A stretch of 35,884 bases of DNA. It comes from Calothrix brevissima NIES-22. Its GTDB lineage: Bacteria > Cyanobacteriota > Cyanobacteriia > Cyanobacteriales > Nostocaceae. Positions 1 to 7,783 of the stretch are shown piece by piece; within the stretch, counting starts at the first letter, position 1, and each line of letters opens with the position of its first letter. The DNA is taken from the NCBI RefSeq assembly GCF_002367995.1, contig NZ_AP018213.1, positions 1 through 35,884 on the forward strand, given 5' to 3'. Made by a program: the position numbers and the translations under genes. Below the pieces are notes generated by a model that was given only the letters and a program-made list of their open reading frames with translations, ran no database searches and had not been told where the DNA came from.

Positions 1-179
1 AAAGCTTGTGTTGAAGTTCATGAATTTTAAGGAACCTCTAAAAGTTATTGCTTGACATATAGATAATGGAATTTGTAGACTGTAGGAGCGAGATTATTCT
101 GATAAACCATTCACATATCAATGACACAGGAGATAAATTTCTGGTAGAAATTTCTTCTACTCATTTGTGTTGGTTATTA

Positions 180-300
180 CTAAGAGAAAATGCTGTGTAG
201 TACAGGACACTCATAATACACAGTATTTTTTCTTAGCGTAAAGTGCGTTAAATAAAATATACAGTATTTTCTCTTAGCGTAAAGTGCGTTAAATAAGATA
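180..300. repeat. 41-bp-period direct repeat with an inverted partial copy
   Basis: Bases 220-259 and 261-300 are near-identical 40-base copies (two differences), each containing CTTAGCGTAAAGTGCGTTAA. An inverted partial copy (CTAAGAGAAAATGCTGT) lies at 180-196 and matches the reverse complement of 261-277 with one mismatch. The repeats are upstream of the small gene at 496. They could be protein-binding sites or decayed mobile-element sequence; nothing in the sequence decides between these. The remainder of 1-495 holds no convincing gene. Confidence 0.6.
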
Positions 301-495
301 TACGTAGAAATTCCAACTTAAGAATTAATTTAATACCTCTCATCGGTTGACGGTGAGGGTGTGTTGTCGTATAAATAAAAAATGAGAGTTTTTCACAATT
401 AAGAAGGATGGTTCTCAGAATAATCTCGCAAATTATCTGTGGATTTATCTCTTGATGATGGATGCTCTCTACAAATCATCTAGAAATCAACAAAA

Positions 496-813
496 ATGAG
501 TAAATCCTCTATGAATCCAGAAATTTTTTCTTCCGACGAAACTTCGCCGGAGCAATTTGAAGTAGTGCAACTAGAAGTAGTTGACGAATTAACAGACCAG
601 AAACCTGAGCTAGATACATCGAGGTCAAGTTTCTGGCAAAACTGGATCGCTTGCATAAATCAACATTTACAACCAGGTGGTAAACCTGTAGCCGTCATAC
701 TCTCTTTAGGACTCATATCGGTTCCATTGATCCTATTTAGCGGGAGTATTTGGGTAGGTCTGATCCTGGCAACAAGTGCATCTATTGTGGCTATACGTAC
801 CTGTTGGATGTAA
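496..813 (+). CDS. small membrane protein, hypothetical
   Basis: This is a 105-residue protein that I do not recognise. The first 45 residues are acidic and probably disordered. The C-terminal half has two hydrophobic stretches, about residues 65-82 and 85-102, separated by a short SGS turn, which suggests a helical hairpin in the membrane with the N-terminus free. The protein ends in RTCWM just after the second hydrophobic segment. The ATG at 496 is the first in frame; a second ATG six codons later is an alternative. It stands alone, with non-coding DNA on both sides, so the neighbourhood gives no clue to its role. The composition (acidic head, hydrophobic tail) supports a real gene, but function is unknown. 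Confidence 0.5.
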   Translation: MSKSSMNPEIFSSDETSPEQFEVVQLEVVDELTDQKPELDTSRSSFWQNWIACINQHLQPGGKPVAVILSLGLISVPLILFSGSIWVGLILATSASIVAIRTCWM

Positions 814-1340
814 ATTGAACGCACCGCCAACTAAGCCTGTTGGCTATAGTTGGGGATTCTTTCGCTTAAAAAAAATAGCGTTACCAGAAAAACTGGCGTT
901 CTCAGTGTGCCGTTGGAACTTTTGCCTACGAACACTCTAGTAAAAAAATTAGTAATAATAGCAACAAAACTAATAATTACTAATATAAAACTGGTCGTGT
1001 CTCCAGGCTTTGCCTTTTACCGTACCAACGGCATTTTACCACGTCCCTGGGTTTCGCTTACCCTACCTATAACGCAGTTTAGGTAGGGACTGCGCTCAAC
1101 ATTTTTGTTCAATAGCACTAGCAATTCCATGTCAATTAATTTTGGTTAATTGACATGGAATTACTCCGTCTGTGAGAAGTCAAAGTCATATACAGAATTT
1201 TTAGGTAGGTGAGCGCGTAGTAAGGCTTACCAAAGACAAAGCAGATCATCAAACGGGAACCCAGGTAATAGTTGCGTTTCTCGTCATTATGAAAATTTTG
1301 AACTTCCTCAAACTTAAACCAGCTTAACCGACATTGACAG
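814..1340. other. non-coding spacer with palindromes
   Basis: About 530 bases without a credible gene. An open frame at 850-1086 exists, but its translation has no recognisable feature and covers repeat-like DNA. Bases 1061-1068 and 1081-1088 form an inverted repeat (CCCTACCT/AGGTAGGG). A longer perfect palindrome at 1123-1162 is listed separately. Confidence 0.5.
1123..1162. repeat. perfect 17-bp palindrome with 6-nt loop
   Basis: AATTCCATGTCAATTAA at 1123-1139 is followed by a six-base spacer and its exact reverse complement at 1146-1162. No T-run follows on either side, so it is not a classical intrinsic terminator. It could be the remnant of a palindromic mobile element or a protein-binding dyad. 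It sits downstream of both flanking genes (496-813 on plus, 1341-1862 on minus), where a bidirectional transcript end would be placed. Confidence 0.7.
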
Positions 1341-1862
1341 CTACAGCTTCACATCAACGTAGCGCCATTCTGGAAATACCCAAGTAACTGGATTCGTCCC
1401 CTTTTCAACCTGACTGTATACTTTCTCTAACTTTGCCACCGCTACAGTATCTCCCCGCTTTTGGTAAAGATAAGTGGCTGTTTTTAAATGCTTCAACCCA
1501 TTCTGCTTGAGTGCAGTTCCTACAGGTTGGTTTCGAGCTTGATAGTACCAACCAAATAATTGCAGTTTAGCTAAGAGAAAATGCGCTTTGGCTGAATTGG
1601 GATTTACTTTGAGCATCTGCTGATAAATGGAGATCGCCTCATTATTTGAACTGATATCAGCCTCTCTTAGCAAATCATTTTCTGCATTTGCTCTCACTCT
1701 TGGTGAGGTTTGGTGTTTGCTGTCAGTTTGTGCCAATAAATTTTGTATTTTGGATTGACGGGAATTAAAGTAATTTTTGGGCAGTTCAGTCACCCAACCG
1801 ACGAGTAAGCCCAGAATACAAGCTTTGGCTAACAGGGCACGAGAAATAAACATCGTTGACAT
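1341..1862 (-). CDS. TPR-containing exported or membrane-anchored protein
   Basis: This 173-residue protein starts with a hydrophobic stretch at about residues 9-24 (ALLAKACILGLLVGWV), which looks like an uncleaved anchor or signal peptide. Residues about 70-160 contain tetratricopeptide-like helices: NNEAISIYQQMLKVNPNSA is a good TPR helix pair with the usual A/Y/P pattern, followed by a second pair ending near YSQVEK. TPRs mediate protein-protein contacts, so a scaffold role in the envelope is likely. It lies 11 bases downstream of the coupling-protein gene in the same direction and so is probably the last gene of the mobilization operon. A partner of the DNA-transfer machinery is plausible but is inferred only from position. 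Confidence 0.65.
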   Translation of the reverse strand: MSTMFISRALLAKACILGLLVGWVTELPKNYFNSRQSKIQNLLAQTDSKHQTSPRVRANAENDLLREADISSNNEAISIYQQMLKVNPNSAKAHFLLAKLQLFGWYYQARNQPVGTALKQNGLKHLKTATYLYQKRGDTVAVAKLEKVYSQVEKGTNPVTWVFPEWRYVDVKL

Positions 1863-1873
1863 CCTCTCAGTGA

Positions 1874-3457
1874 TTAAAATGCTGTATCCACAAATCTTGA
1901 AGCTTTCAGAGGATAAGCTGTTGGAGTGACTTTAACTTTTGCAGGTTTTGTACCGTCAGCAATTAATAGATATCCTTCTAAGGGTGGCAGTCCTTGCAGT
2001 TCACTGGGTAATACAGCAGAAGTTTCTCGGATGTGCTGGTTAACAGAGCGGGTTTCACTGAACCAACTGTTACCACTTCTGCCTTGAGTTGTTTCTAAGC
2101 GTTCCTGGGAGCCAATTAATCTGGAGCATAATTCAGCGGTGCTATAGTCCCGGCAATTGAGGATGAGTTTAGTGCAACAACCTTGGAGAATTGTTTGCAT
2201 TCCGTACTCGCCGTAAATGTTGGCGATTTGACCTGTCAGCTGAGTACCGAGCATTCCAATACCTGAGAATTTTCGTCCTTCTGCTAGCAAGCGTTCTAAA
2301 CCAACCAGCTTACCCAGGGCTGATAGTTCATCAATGCAAATTACAGTTTTGATGTGGTGGTTCTCGTTGCTCAACAGTCCCCTGAGCATTAATGAAAATG
2401 CCATTGTGTACAGGGGTTTAAACAGTTCGGCTTCGTTTTCAAATATCGGCAGGAATATCCATCTATTGTCATCTTCTTTGCCCCAGCGACTCCAAGAAAA
2501 GTCTGCTGTGGTTTGATGATCAGCGAGGACTTTGTAGAATCGCAGGTAGTTAATGGCTGAACTTTTAATGCCGGCGGCGGTGTTTTCTGCTTCTAAATAT
2601 GTGGCGCTGAGTGTGCCAGTGAGCAGGTTTTTTAATTCTTGTATCGGTTTAAGTGCTATCATCTGCCAAACTTCGGCGTTGGTAGATGTTTTGGCGTACA
2701 AGTCAGATAGCAGTCCTTTGGCGGCTTCATTCCAAAATGGGTCTTTACCTTCTGGGCTGGGAGGAATTAAGCCGGCGGCGATGGTTTCAAATTCCATGTC
2801 TTCACTGCGGTGGCTCCAATGAATTGTTCTGCTGTCTCTGGGGTTGAAGATGAGGGTGTTGTCATCACCGAATTTTTCTAAGATTTCGCCGGAACGGTCT
2901 AAGCAGATAACGCGGTAATCTGGGCGCGATCGCATAATGGAAAGCATTTTCAAAATGGCTTGGGTCTTGCCGGAGCCAGGGGAACCCAAGAACATAAATG
3001 ATAATGGTGCTAAATCATCGGGTAGTTGAATTTCTGCGATTTCCAGTCTGGGTAGTGTCTGCGGTAATATCTGCTGTTTCTTGATCAGCGATTGTTCTTT
3101 GTGCCGCAGTTGTTTCTGTAATTGCTGTGGTGTTTGCAGTTGGGAACCGCGTACAACTCCTGTGACTAGTCTTTCTGGAATGACGGCTATGACAAAGCCC
3201 AAAATTAGGTTGTAGCTCCAAAAGTTCTGCCAGCCGATAATGGGTGTGAGGAGTAATTCGAGGAGAGTGATTGCTAGACCAATTTTTAATGCCAGTTCTT
3301 TACTGGTGGAACCAGACAATATATAGATACCGCATAACATCATCGGGAAAACAGGCCCGGTGAATTTGGCTGTGCCGTAAGCTATTGCACCAAAGAAAAA
3401 TGCAATGCCCAAGCCAATCATGGCTGATGGGTCGGGCTGGTGATTTTGATGAAACAT
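1874..3457 (-). CDS. type IV coupling protein, VirD4/TraD/TraG-like ATPase
   Basis: This 527-residue protein has hydrophobic segments at about residues 12-48 and 58-95, then a soluble ATPase domain. The Walker A motif GSPGSGKT is at about 158-165 and the Walker B motif VICIDEL at about 372-378. GTQLTGQI near 404-411 fits motif III of the VirD4/TrwB family. Proteins of this family sit in the inner membrane as hexamers and hand the relaxase-DNA complex to a type IV secretion channel. It lies directly downstream of the relaxase gene and upstream of the TPR gene, all on the minus strand, as in mobilization operons. No VirB-type channel genes are in the window, so a complete conjugation system is not shown here. 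Start: ATG at 3457; the first membrane segment begins soon after, which fits. Confidence 0.88.
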   Translation of the reverse strand: MFHQNHQPDPSAMIGLGIAFFFGAIAYGTAKFTGPVFPMMLCGIYILSGSTSKELALKIGLAITLLELLLTPIIGWQNFWSYNLILGFVIAVIPERLVTGVVRGSQLQTPQQLQKQLRHKEQSLIKKQQILPQTLPRLEIAEIQLPDDLAPLSFMFLGSPGSGKTQAILKMLSIMRSRPDYRVICLDRSGEILEKFGDDNTLIFNPRDSRTIHWSHRSEDMEFETIAAGLIPPSPEGKDPFWNEAAKGLLSDLYAKTSTNAEVWQMIALKPIQELKNLLTGTLSATYLEAENTAAGIKSSAINYLRFYKVLADHQTTADFSWSRWGKEDDNRWIFLPIFENEAELFKPLYTMAFSLMLRGLLSNENHHIKTVICIDELSALGKLVGLERLLAEGRKFSGIGMLGTQLTGQIANIYGEYGMQTILQGCCTKLILNCRDYSTAELCSRLIGSQERLETTQGRSGNSWFSETRSVNQHIRETSAVLPSELQGLPPLEGYLLIADGTKPAKVKVTPTAYPLKASRFVDTAF

Positions 3458-3545
3458 TGGCTGTTACCGATTTAAATCAAAATTAGTTTGTTTGCACTGT
3501 TCTAGTGATGCAGTCCCTGGTGGTTGTAAGCGGAGTGCTGTTGAG

Positions 3546-4727
3546 TTATCGGCTCAATCCCCGTCGTCTTGGTTGTTCTAGCTGTTGTTCAAGTTCTTCT
3601 TCTAATTCATCTATTACCAAGTCGAGTAATTCTTCTAGTTCTGCTTGGGTGCGTGGAATTGAACCATGTTTTATAGTTTCTTTGATGTCTTCTGCTGGTT
3701 CTTCTTGCTCTAGTAGGTGGGAGATAATTTTTTTATCTCGGTCGTCAGATGACAATGCAGTTGCAGTTAGCGCTAGTGATAGTTGTTGATATCTCTGTTG
3801 CCAGGGGTTAAGTTCAGGTTGCTCTTGGGGTTTTACTTCAGGATGTTCTTGATGTTGGTTGAGTTGAATTTGTGAAAGTTGTTGTGTGGGTTTGGCTGGA
3901 TTTAATAACAGTGAAATAATGCGGTGGTCGTCGCGTTTTGGTTGATAATCGACTCGCTTGTGTTTCTGCAATCCGGGGAATGTGTAAGCTGCACCCAAAG
4001 ATGTGCCGCTAAATTGCTGGTCTTTCATTGAATATGAAATGCCTTTACTCTTGCCGTTGCGCGTTAAGCCGTGGCGAACTTTCACGCCTTGGATTTGCAA
4101 TCGCTCAATCAGTTGCGGCATTGTGGGAGAGTCTGTGGTGGCGCGGTCGATTAGTTCTTGCAGCTGTTGTTTGATGGGTGGTTCTTGTGGCGAAAGGCGA
4201 TCGCCTTTTAAATACTCTTTCTGTTCTCGTTCTATCCGTCTTTGTTGCCCAATACTTGGTTTACGCGATAATTTCTCGTGGCTACCTAGAGTTGGTTGTA
4301 AGCCGTAATCTCTTTCTAGCTGTCGGATGATACTTTCACTGCGTTTGTAGTCCCAGCTATCACGTACAATCTTCCCGTTATCTAAACGTATGCGACTGGC
4401 GCAGATGTGGATGTGGTCGTGTTGGGTGTTGTGGTGTCTGTAGACTACGTACTGGTTGCTGTCAAAGCCCATCTCTTCGAGATAGCGGTTGGCGATTTCA
4501 TTCCAGGTTTCATCGTCTAGTCGCTCGTTGTCTGGTAGTGATAATGAAGCGTGGTACACTACTCGGTCAGCTTCGGGGTTTAATTGACGGGAGATTTTGA
4601 ATTCTCTGGCCAGTGCAATGGCATTGTTACCACCCATGTTGCCACCAATGAGTTTGGCATCTTCTTGAGATTGTAGATAATCGAGGAGTCCCCGGAATCC
4701 TTGTCCTTTAGTCTGGTTGCCAATCAT
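3546..4727 (-). CDS. relaxase / mobilization nuclease (MobA/VirD2-type)
   Basis: This 393-residue protein is the DNA-strand transferase that nicks oriT and stays covalently attached to the 5' end. The N-terminus (MIGNQTKGQGFRGLLDYL) matches the Relaxase/mobilisation nuclease family, with Tyr17 the likely catalytic residue. The metal-binding motif HHNTQHDHIHI lies at about residues 98-108. The C-terminal third is Q/E-rich and ends in RRRGLSR. I chose ATG at 4727 over a TTG at 4751: it has a GAGGA ribosome-binding site about nine bases upstream and gives the standard family N-terminus. It overlaps the end of mobC by 20 bases, which implies translational coupling. The coupling-protein gene follows 88 bases downstream. 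The family assignment is strong; the MOB subclass is not resolved by eye. Confidence 0.93.
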   Translation of the reverse strand: MIGNQTKGQGFRGLLDYLQSQEDAKLIGGNMGGNNAIALAREFKISRQLNPEADRVVYHASLSLPDNERLDDETWNEIANRYLEEMGFDSNQYVVYRHHNTQHDHIHICASRIRLDNGKIVRDSWDYKRSESIIRQLERDYGLQPTLGSHEKLSRKPSIGQQRRIEREQKEYLKGDRLSPQEPPIKQQLQELIDRATTDSPTMPQLIERLQIQGVKVRHGLTRNGKSKGISYSMKDQQFSGTSLGAAYTFPGLQKHKRVDYQPKRDDHRIISLLLNPAKPTQQLSQIQLNQHQEHPEVKPQEQPELNPWQQRYQQLSLALTATALSSDDRDKKIISHLLEQEEPAEDIKETIKHGSIPRTQAELEELLDLVIDELEEELEQQLEQPRRRGLSR

Positions 4728-5106
4728 CTGTTTCCTCGTCTGTTTCTTCAATGAAGGTGTTGGCTATTTCTCGCTGGCAGTGTCGTAGCAGTTCTAGTAG
4801 TTCGTTTAATAGTTTTGGATCTGTTGGCGGTGGGAGTTGCATTTTGATGGCGGTGTTTGTGGCTTTGGCTAGTTGGTTGATGTTATTGCCAATGCGCGAA
4901 AGTTCTAAGTATGTAGCAAGAGTAACTCTGCCCAGTCGTGGCGGTGGTGGGGGGATTGGTCGCAGTAACATACAGCGTCTTGTCAATTCTGCCAAGCTCA
5001 TGCTCGCATCTTCTGCCTTTGAGCGAATCATCTCGTATTCAATGGGGCTGAATAGTGCTTGCAGCCTTTTGGTGCGGACGAGTGATTGAGAAGAACGCTT
5101 GGTCAT
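4708..5106 (-). CDS. mobC: MobC-like relaxosome accessory protein
   Basis: This 132-residue basic protein carries the MobC signature LSRIGNNINQLAK at about residues 68-80, after an RHH-like N-terminal region (FSPIEYEMIRSKAEDASMSLAELTR, shown here only in part as the DNA-binding segment at about 19-43). MobC proteins bind oriT and help melt DNA around the nick for the relaxase. The tail is acidic (EETDEETDDW). The open frame extends upstream to 5313, but that extension covers repeat-rich DNA and has no family resemblance, so I start at ATG 5106. It is the first gene of the leftward mobilization operon and lies next to the candidate oriT. A proline run (PIPPPPPRLG) precedes the signature helix. 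Confidence 0.85.
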   Translation of the reverse strand: MTKRSSQSLVRTKRLQALFSPIEYEMIRSKAEDASMSLAELTRRCMLLRPIPPPPPRLGRVTLATYLELSRIGNNINQLAKATNTAIKMQLPPPTDPKLLNELLELLRHCQREIANTFIEETDEETDDWQPD

Positions 5107-5300
5107 GATTTCATACCGAACTTTGTGCAACTTGTTGAGGGGGTTTCCAAAGGGGGAGACTTCCCACTTTGGCAAGCCTGCCGAGTCGAGCGTAGCGAAG
5201 ACAGTCCGAAGGACTAGGCATGGCTTGCTCCTCACCCGGTTTTCGGGAAGGCAGGAGAGCGCAGGGTGGCCGCCCATGTGGGGGCAATGTGCGTATTGGG

Positions 5301-5384
5301 CTGCTACTGCCAATCAAACGGACGCGAAAATTATGCGCTGCTACTGCCAATCAAACGGACGCGAAAATTATGCGTTGATTGGCA
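5301..5384. other. oriT: candidate origin of transfer (oriT): tandem 37-bp repeat plus inverted arm
   Basis: Bases 5301-5337 and 5338-5374 are two exact 37-base copies. Each contains TGCCAATCAA, and immediately after the second copy comes the inverted form TTGATTGGCA (5375-5384). The second copy and this arm therefore make a 10-bp stem around ACGGACGCGAAAATTATGCG. The site lies between the divergent mobC-relaxase and StbABC/TraKLM-like operons, the usual place for oriT. The region 5110-5300 beside it is rich in short G/C palindromes such as AGTCCGAAGGACT. The function is inferred from position and structure; the nick site cannot be assigned. Confidence 0.5.
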
Positions 5385-5606
5385 TGGTGAGTTTTTACAG
5401 TGAGAATTTTTGGATAACTGTGTAATTTTTTTGAGTAACTCTTTGTGAGTTATCTTACAAGCTATCCGCAATTACCGTTCAATTCTTTACGTTAATATCT
5501 ATTGCTTATTATTAATTAATTTTAGTCAGAGGATATACCTATCTTTGGATAGATGCCCATTATGAAAGTAAAGTTTTAAACATAAACATTAGTTGGGTTT
5601 TACTTT

Positions 5607-6146
5607 GTGGCTAAAGATAGTATTCCTAAGTCTAAAATTCCTGAAGCTCTGAATGCTTTACGCTCTTTGGGTGCTAAGGAATTGGATGAGATTCCGGCAC
5701 GCGCAGCTATTAAAAAAATGCGTCGTCAAATTGAACGGGTGCTTCGTCTTGGCTATTCTTATCAGGAAGTTTCTGAAACTTTAGCGGGCTTGGATATCAA
5801 TATCAGTGCGGAACGTATCCGTTATTTACTCAACGATATCAAGAAGTCTACTCGTAAAAAATCAGTCACTTCTGAGCCGACTGAGAATACCAATACATCA
5901 GTTGTTAATGAGTCTGACCGGGGTAAAAATTCTGTAACTGAGCCTAGTAATTCTCAGTCGGCTACAAAATCTCAAGTTAAATCACAACCACAATCAAAAT
6001 CTAAAACTGCATCTGCCAAGACTAAATCAACTTCGGCTGCGACTTCTAAAACTACTAAACAACCTTTGGATGTGAAAGTCAGCCCAAATCAAAATAACTC
6101 AGGTTTGGCTTTCCAACCTGAATTGATTAGAGATGAGGATTTGTAA
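5607..6146 (+). CDS. small DNA-binding relaxosome/stability protein, StbA/TraK-like
   Basis: This 179-residue protein begins with GTG at 5607. Its N-terminal half contains a helix-turn-helix-like segment, about residues 42-74, with GYSYQEVSETLAGLDINIS and AERIRYLL, the pattern of small plasmid proteins such as IncP TraK and R388 StbA that bind repeats near oriT. The C-terminal half (about 80-160) is low-complexity, rich in S, T, K and Q, and probably disordered. It is the first gene of a tight rightward operon: the next gene starts at the base after its stop. That order (HTH protein, P-loop ATPase, TraM/StbC-like protein) is the basis for the family call, because sequence resemblance alone is modest. 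It may bind the 37-bp repeats at 5301-5374. Confidence 0.65.
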   Translation: MAKDSIPKSKIPEALNALRSLGAKELDEIPARAAIKKMRRQIERVLRLGYSYQEVSETLAGLDINISAERIRYLLNDIKKSTRKKSVTSEPTENTNTSVVNESDRGKNSVTEPSNSQSATKSQVKSQPQSKSKTASAKTKSTSAATSKTTKQPLDVKVSPNQNNSGLAFQPELIRDEDL

Positions 6147-6926
6147 ATGGCAGTTAAATCAAAGCTTCCTGCTGATGGAGTAACTCAAGAAAAAACAAGT
6201 ACTCCATTAAAATCTGTTGGGCGGTTGGTGCTAGTTACCGGTGATAAGGGGGGAACAGGTAAAAGTGTAGTGGCGCGGATTCTACTTGATATTTACCGTC
6301 ACAGAAATATCAACTGTATTGCTTATGAATGTGACAAGTCGAATCCGCAGCTTTATCGTCACTACAATAAGTTAGAACCTGGGGTGCGAACACTCAAACT
6401 AAATCAGCGTGGTGGGGCTGATGCTTTGCAGGATGATTTGAAGTGTTTTTCTCCTCAAGTTTCGCTTGTTGATTTGCCGGCTGGGGCTGCGGAATATTTT
6501 GAGTCGGTGGCGAAGGATATTTTTTTGTTTCAAAATGCCCAGCGTTTGGGTTATCGCATCACTATGGTGTCGGTTTTGGGTCGGGTGAAGGATAGTCTGT
6601 TGCAGTTAAAGCGGTTGATGGATTTCTGCGGTGAGCGCGTAGATTATGTGGTAGTGAAAAATCTTTACTGGGGTGATGAACACAAGTTCACCCGCTATAA
6701 CAATTCTAAGGTGAAGCAGTCTGTTGAAGCTTTGGGGGCTGTTGAACTGTTATTGCCTGAGCTATATGACGATATTTTTGATTTGATTGACTCTCATGAT
6801 TTGACGTTCAGAGAAGCGCTGGAGCATGAGGATTTCAGTTTGAGTAATCAGTCGAGAATTTACGGCTGGATTGATGCGGTTGAAACTGAGTTTGCTAAGG
6901 CGGGTGTAGAGTTGGGGCTGGAGTAA
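6147..6926 (+). CDS. ParA/MinD-superfamily P-loop ATPase, StbB/TraL-like
   Basis: This 259-residue protein has a deviant Walker A motif DKGGTGKS near residues 33-40 with the signature lysine, and LVDLPAG (about 108-114) as the Walker B-like strand. The rest keeps the ParA-like fold pattern (ECDKSNPQ after the second strand). In IncP and IncW plasmids, TraL and StbB are ATPases of this kind encoded between a TraK/StbA-like and a TraM/StbC-like gene and affect conjugation and plasmid positioning. Here the gene directly abuts the upstream gene and overlaps the downstream one by one base, so all three are probably co-translated. It is distinct from the partition ParA at 32427-33191. Confidence 0.8.
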   Translation: MAVKSKLPADGVTQEKTSTPLKSVGRLVLVTGDKGGTGKSVVARILLDIYRHRNINCIAYECDKSNPQLYRHYNKLEPGVRTLKLNQRGGADALQDDLKCFSPQVSLVDLPAGAAEYFESVAKDIFLFQNAQRLGYRITMVSVLGRVKDSLLQLKRLMDFCGERVDYVVVKNLYWGDEHKFTRYNNSKVKQSVEALGAVELLLPELYDDIFDLIDSHDLTFREALEHEDFSLSNQSRIYGWIDAVETEFAKAGVELGLE

Positions 6927-7672
6927 TGGCGAGCGCAAATGGTAAGGGTAATGGTGGGGTATCCCATTTAGATAGGTTGCTGTCAGAAAAGTCACCAGAA
7001 TTTCAAGCCAAGGTGCTGCGGTTTGCGCTGGATTCTGGGATGAAACAGGATGACCCTGCTTTTCGACTGGTGCAGTACATCGGGTATTTGGCACAGCTGA
7101 CAGAAACTGCACCAAATGATTGGAAGTTGTTGTTTGAAAATTTGCAGGTGGAGTTAAACCAATGGAGTCAACTGACGGCGGAGCAATTGAAGACGCAAGC
7201 CGACCACACGGAGAATATCAAAGTTCTAGCGACCAGTTGCAATCAGCTCGCGACAGCCTTGAGCGCTTTAAATCAAACGTCGCTGCAACAGCTAGAGCTA
7301 TTGAAGAACTTAACCAATCTCTCCAGTTATTGGAGCAATACCTCCCCAAACCACACAGAGAAGTTGATTGCACCATTGAGAGAGGAATTGAGCCAGATGA
7401 AGACTATGATATCGAGCCATCAATTGAGCCACAGCGTCGCCGTGGATTTGGCCGCTAAAAATTGGGCGAGAAATTTTATTATTCGACTTTTTTCTCCGGT
7501 GACTTTTTTTATTCTGTTTTTGATTTATTCACACCTTTTTCCGATCAGCGTTCCTTATGAAACTACCAAGTCTTTGGATAAGATTTTGGAGCAGACTGGT
7601 TGGACTAATACTAAGTTGCAACGGGTTGAGAAAAATTTGGGGACTGATCCAAACTCTAGGCGACGGCGGTAA
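6926..7672 (+). CDS. membrane-anchored StbC/TraM-like protein
   Basis: This 248-residue protein has an N-terminal region (about 12-60) resembling StbC/TraM-type plasmid proteins, with phrases such as SPEFQAKVLRFALDSGMKQD and DPAFRLVQYIGYLAQL. The middle (about 70-165) is predicted helical and coiled-coil-like, and one hydrophobic segment lies at about 186-207, followed by a short basic tail ending RRRR. The likely topology is a single membrane anchor near the C-terminus. It overlaps the ATPase gene by one base. Its middle is also spanned by a complete second ORF in another frame (7162-7458), which constrains this part of the sequence. Function is inferred from operon order. Confidence 0.7.
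   Translation: MASANGKGNGGVSHLDRLLSEKSPEFQAKVLRFALDSGMKQDDPAFRLVQYIGYLAQLTETAPNDWKLLFENLQVELNQWSQLTAEQLKTQADHTENIKVLATSCNQLATALSALNQTSLQQLELLKNLTNLSSYWSNTSPNHTEKLIAPLREELSQMKTMISSHQLSHSVAVDLAAKNWARNFIIRLFSPVTFFILFLIYSHLFPISVPYETTKSLDKILEQTGWTNTKLQRVEKNLGTDPNSRRRR
7162..7458 (+). CDS. overlapping out-of-frame ORF, possible small coiled-coil mobilization protein
   Basis: This 98-residue ORF lies wholly within the 6926-7672 gene but one frame apart. It has an ATG at 7162 with AGGTGGAG (7146-7153) eight bases upstream, a good ribosome-binding site. The translation looks protein-like: a helical segment with heptad-like spacing (AIEELNQSLQLLEQYL), an acidic stretch with IEPDEDYDIEPSIEP, and a basic C-terminus QRRRGFGR. 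That ending closely resembles the relaxase ending PRRRGLSR. Overlapping small mobilization genes are known inside relaxase genes (mobB in IncQ, mbeB/mbeD in ColE1), so nesting has precedent, although here the host is a different gene. It could still be a chance ORF. Confidence 0.5.
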   Translation: MESTDGGAIEDASRPHGEYQSSSDQLQSARDSLERFKSNVAATARAIEELNQSLQLLEQYLPKPHREVDCTIERGIEPDEDYDIEPSIEPQRRRGFGR

Positions 7673-7721
7673 AAGCACTGTTGTTTGGAAGTTAATTTAA
7701 AAAACTAGGTTTGCATTCCAC

Positions 7722-7749
7722 TTGACTTATCTATATTAAAGTATAAAAT
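7722..7749 (+). promoter_or_regulatory. candidate sigma-70 promoter for the methyltransferase-like gene
   Basis: TTGACT at 7722-7727 and TAAAAT at 7744-7749 are separated by 16 bases, a good match to the sigma-70 consensus, and lie 35 bases upstream of the ATG at 7784. Assigned from sequence only. Confidence 0.45.
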
Positions 7750-7783
7750 ATTACCATATTTTAGTGAATATAAGTGAACTCAA

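Noticed and set aside
850-1086. 78-codon plus-strand ORF
   Set aside because: No protein-like character and it overlies inverted repeats typical of cyanobacterial intergenic DNA.
5099-5425. ORFs on both strands across the mobC upstream region
   Set aside because: They translate the oriT-like repeats and G/C palindromes; the duplicated peptide segments are a by-product of the 37-bp repeat.
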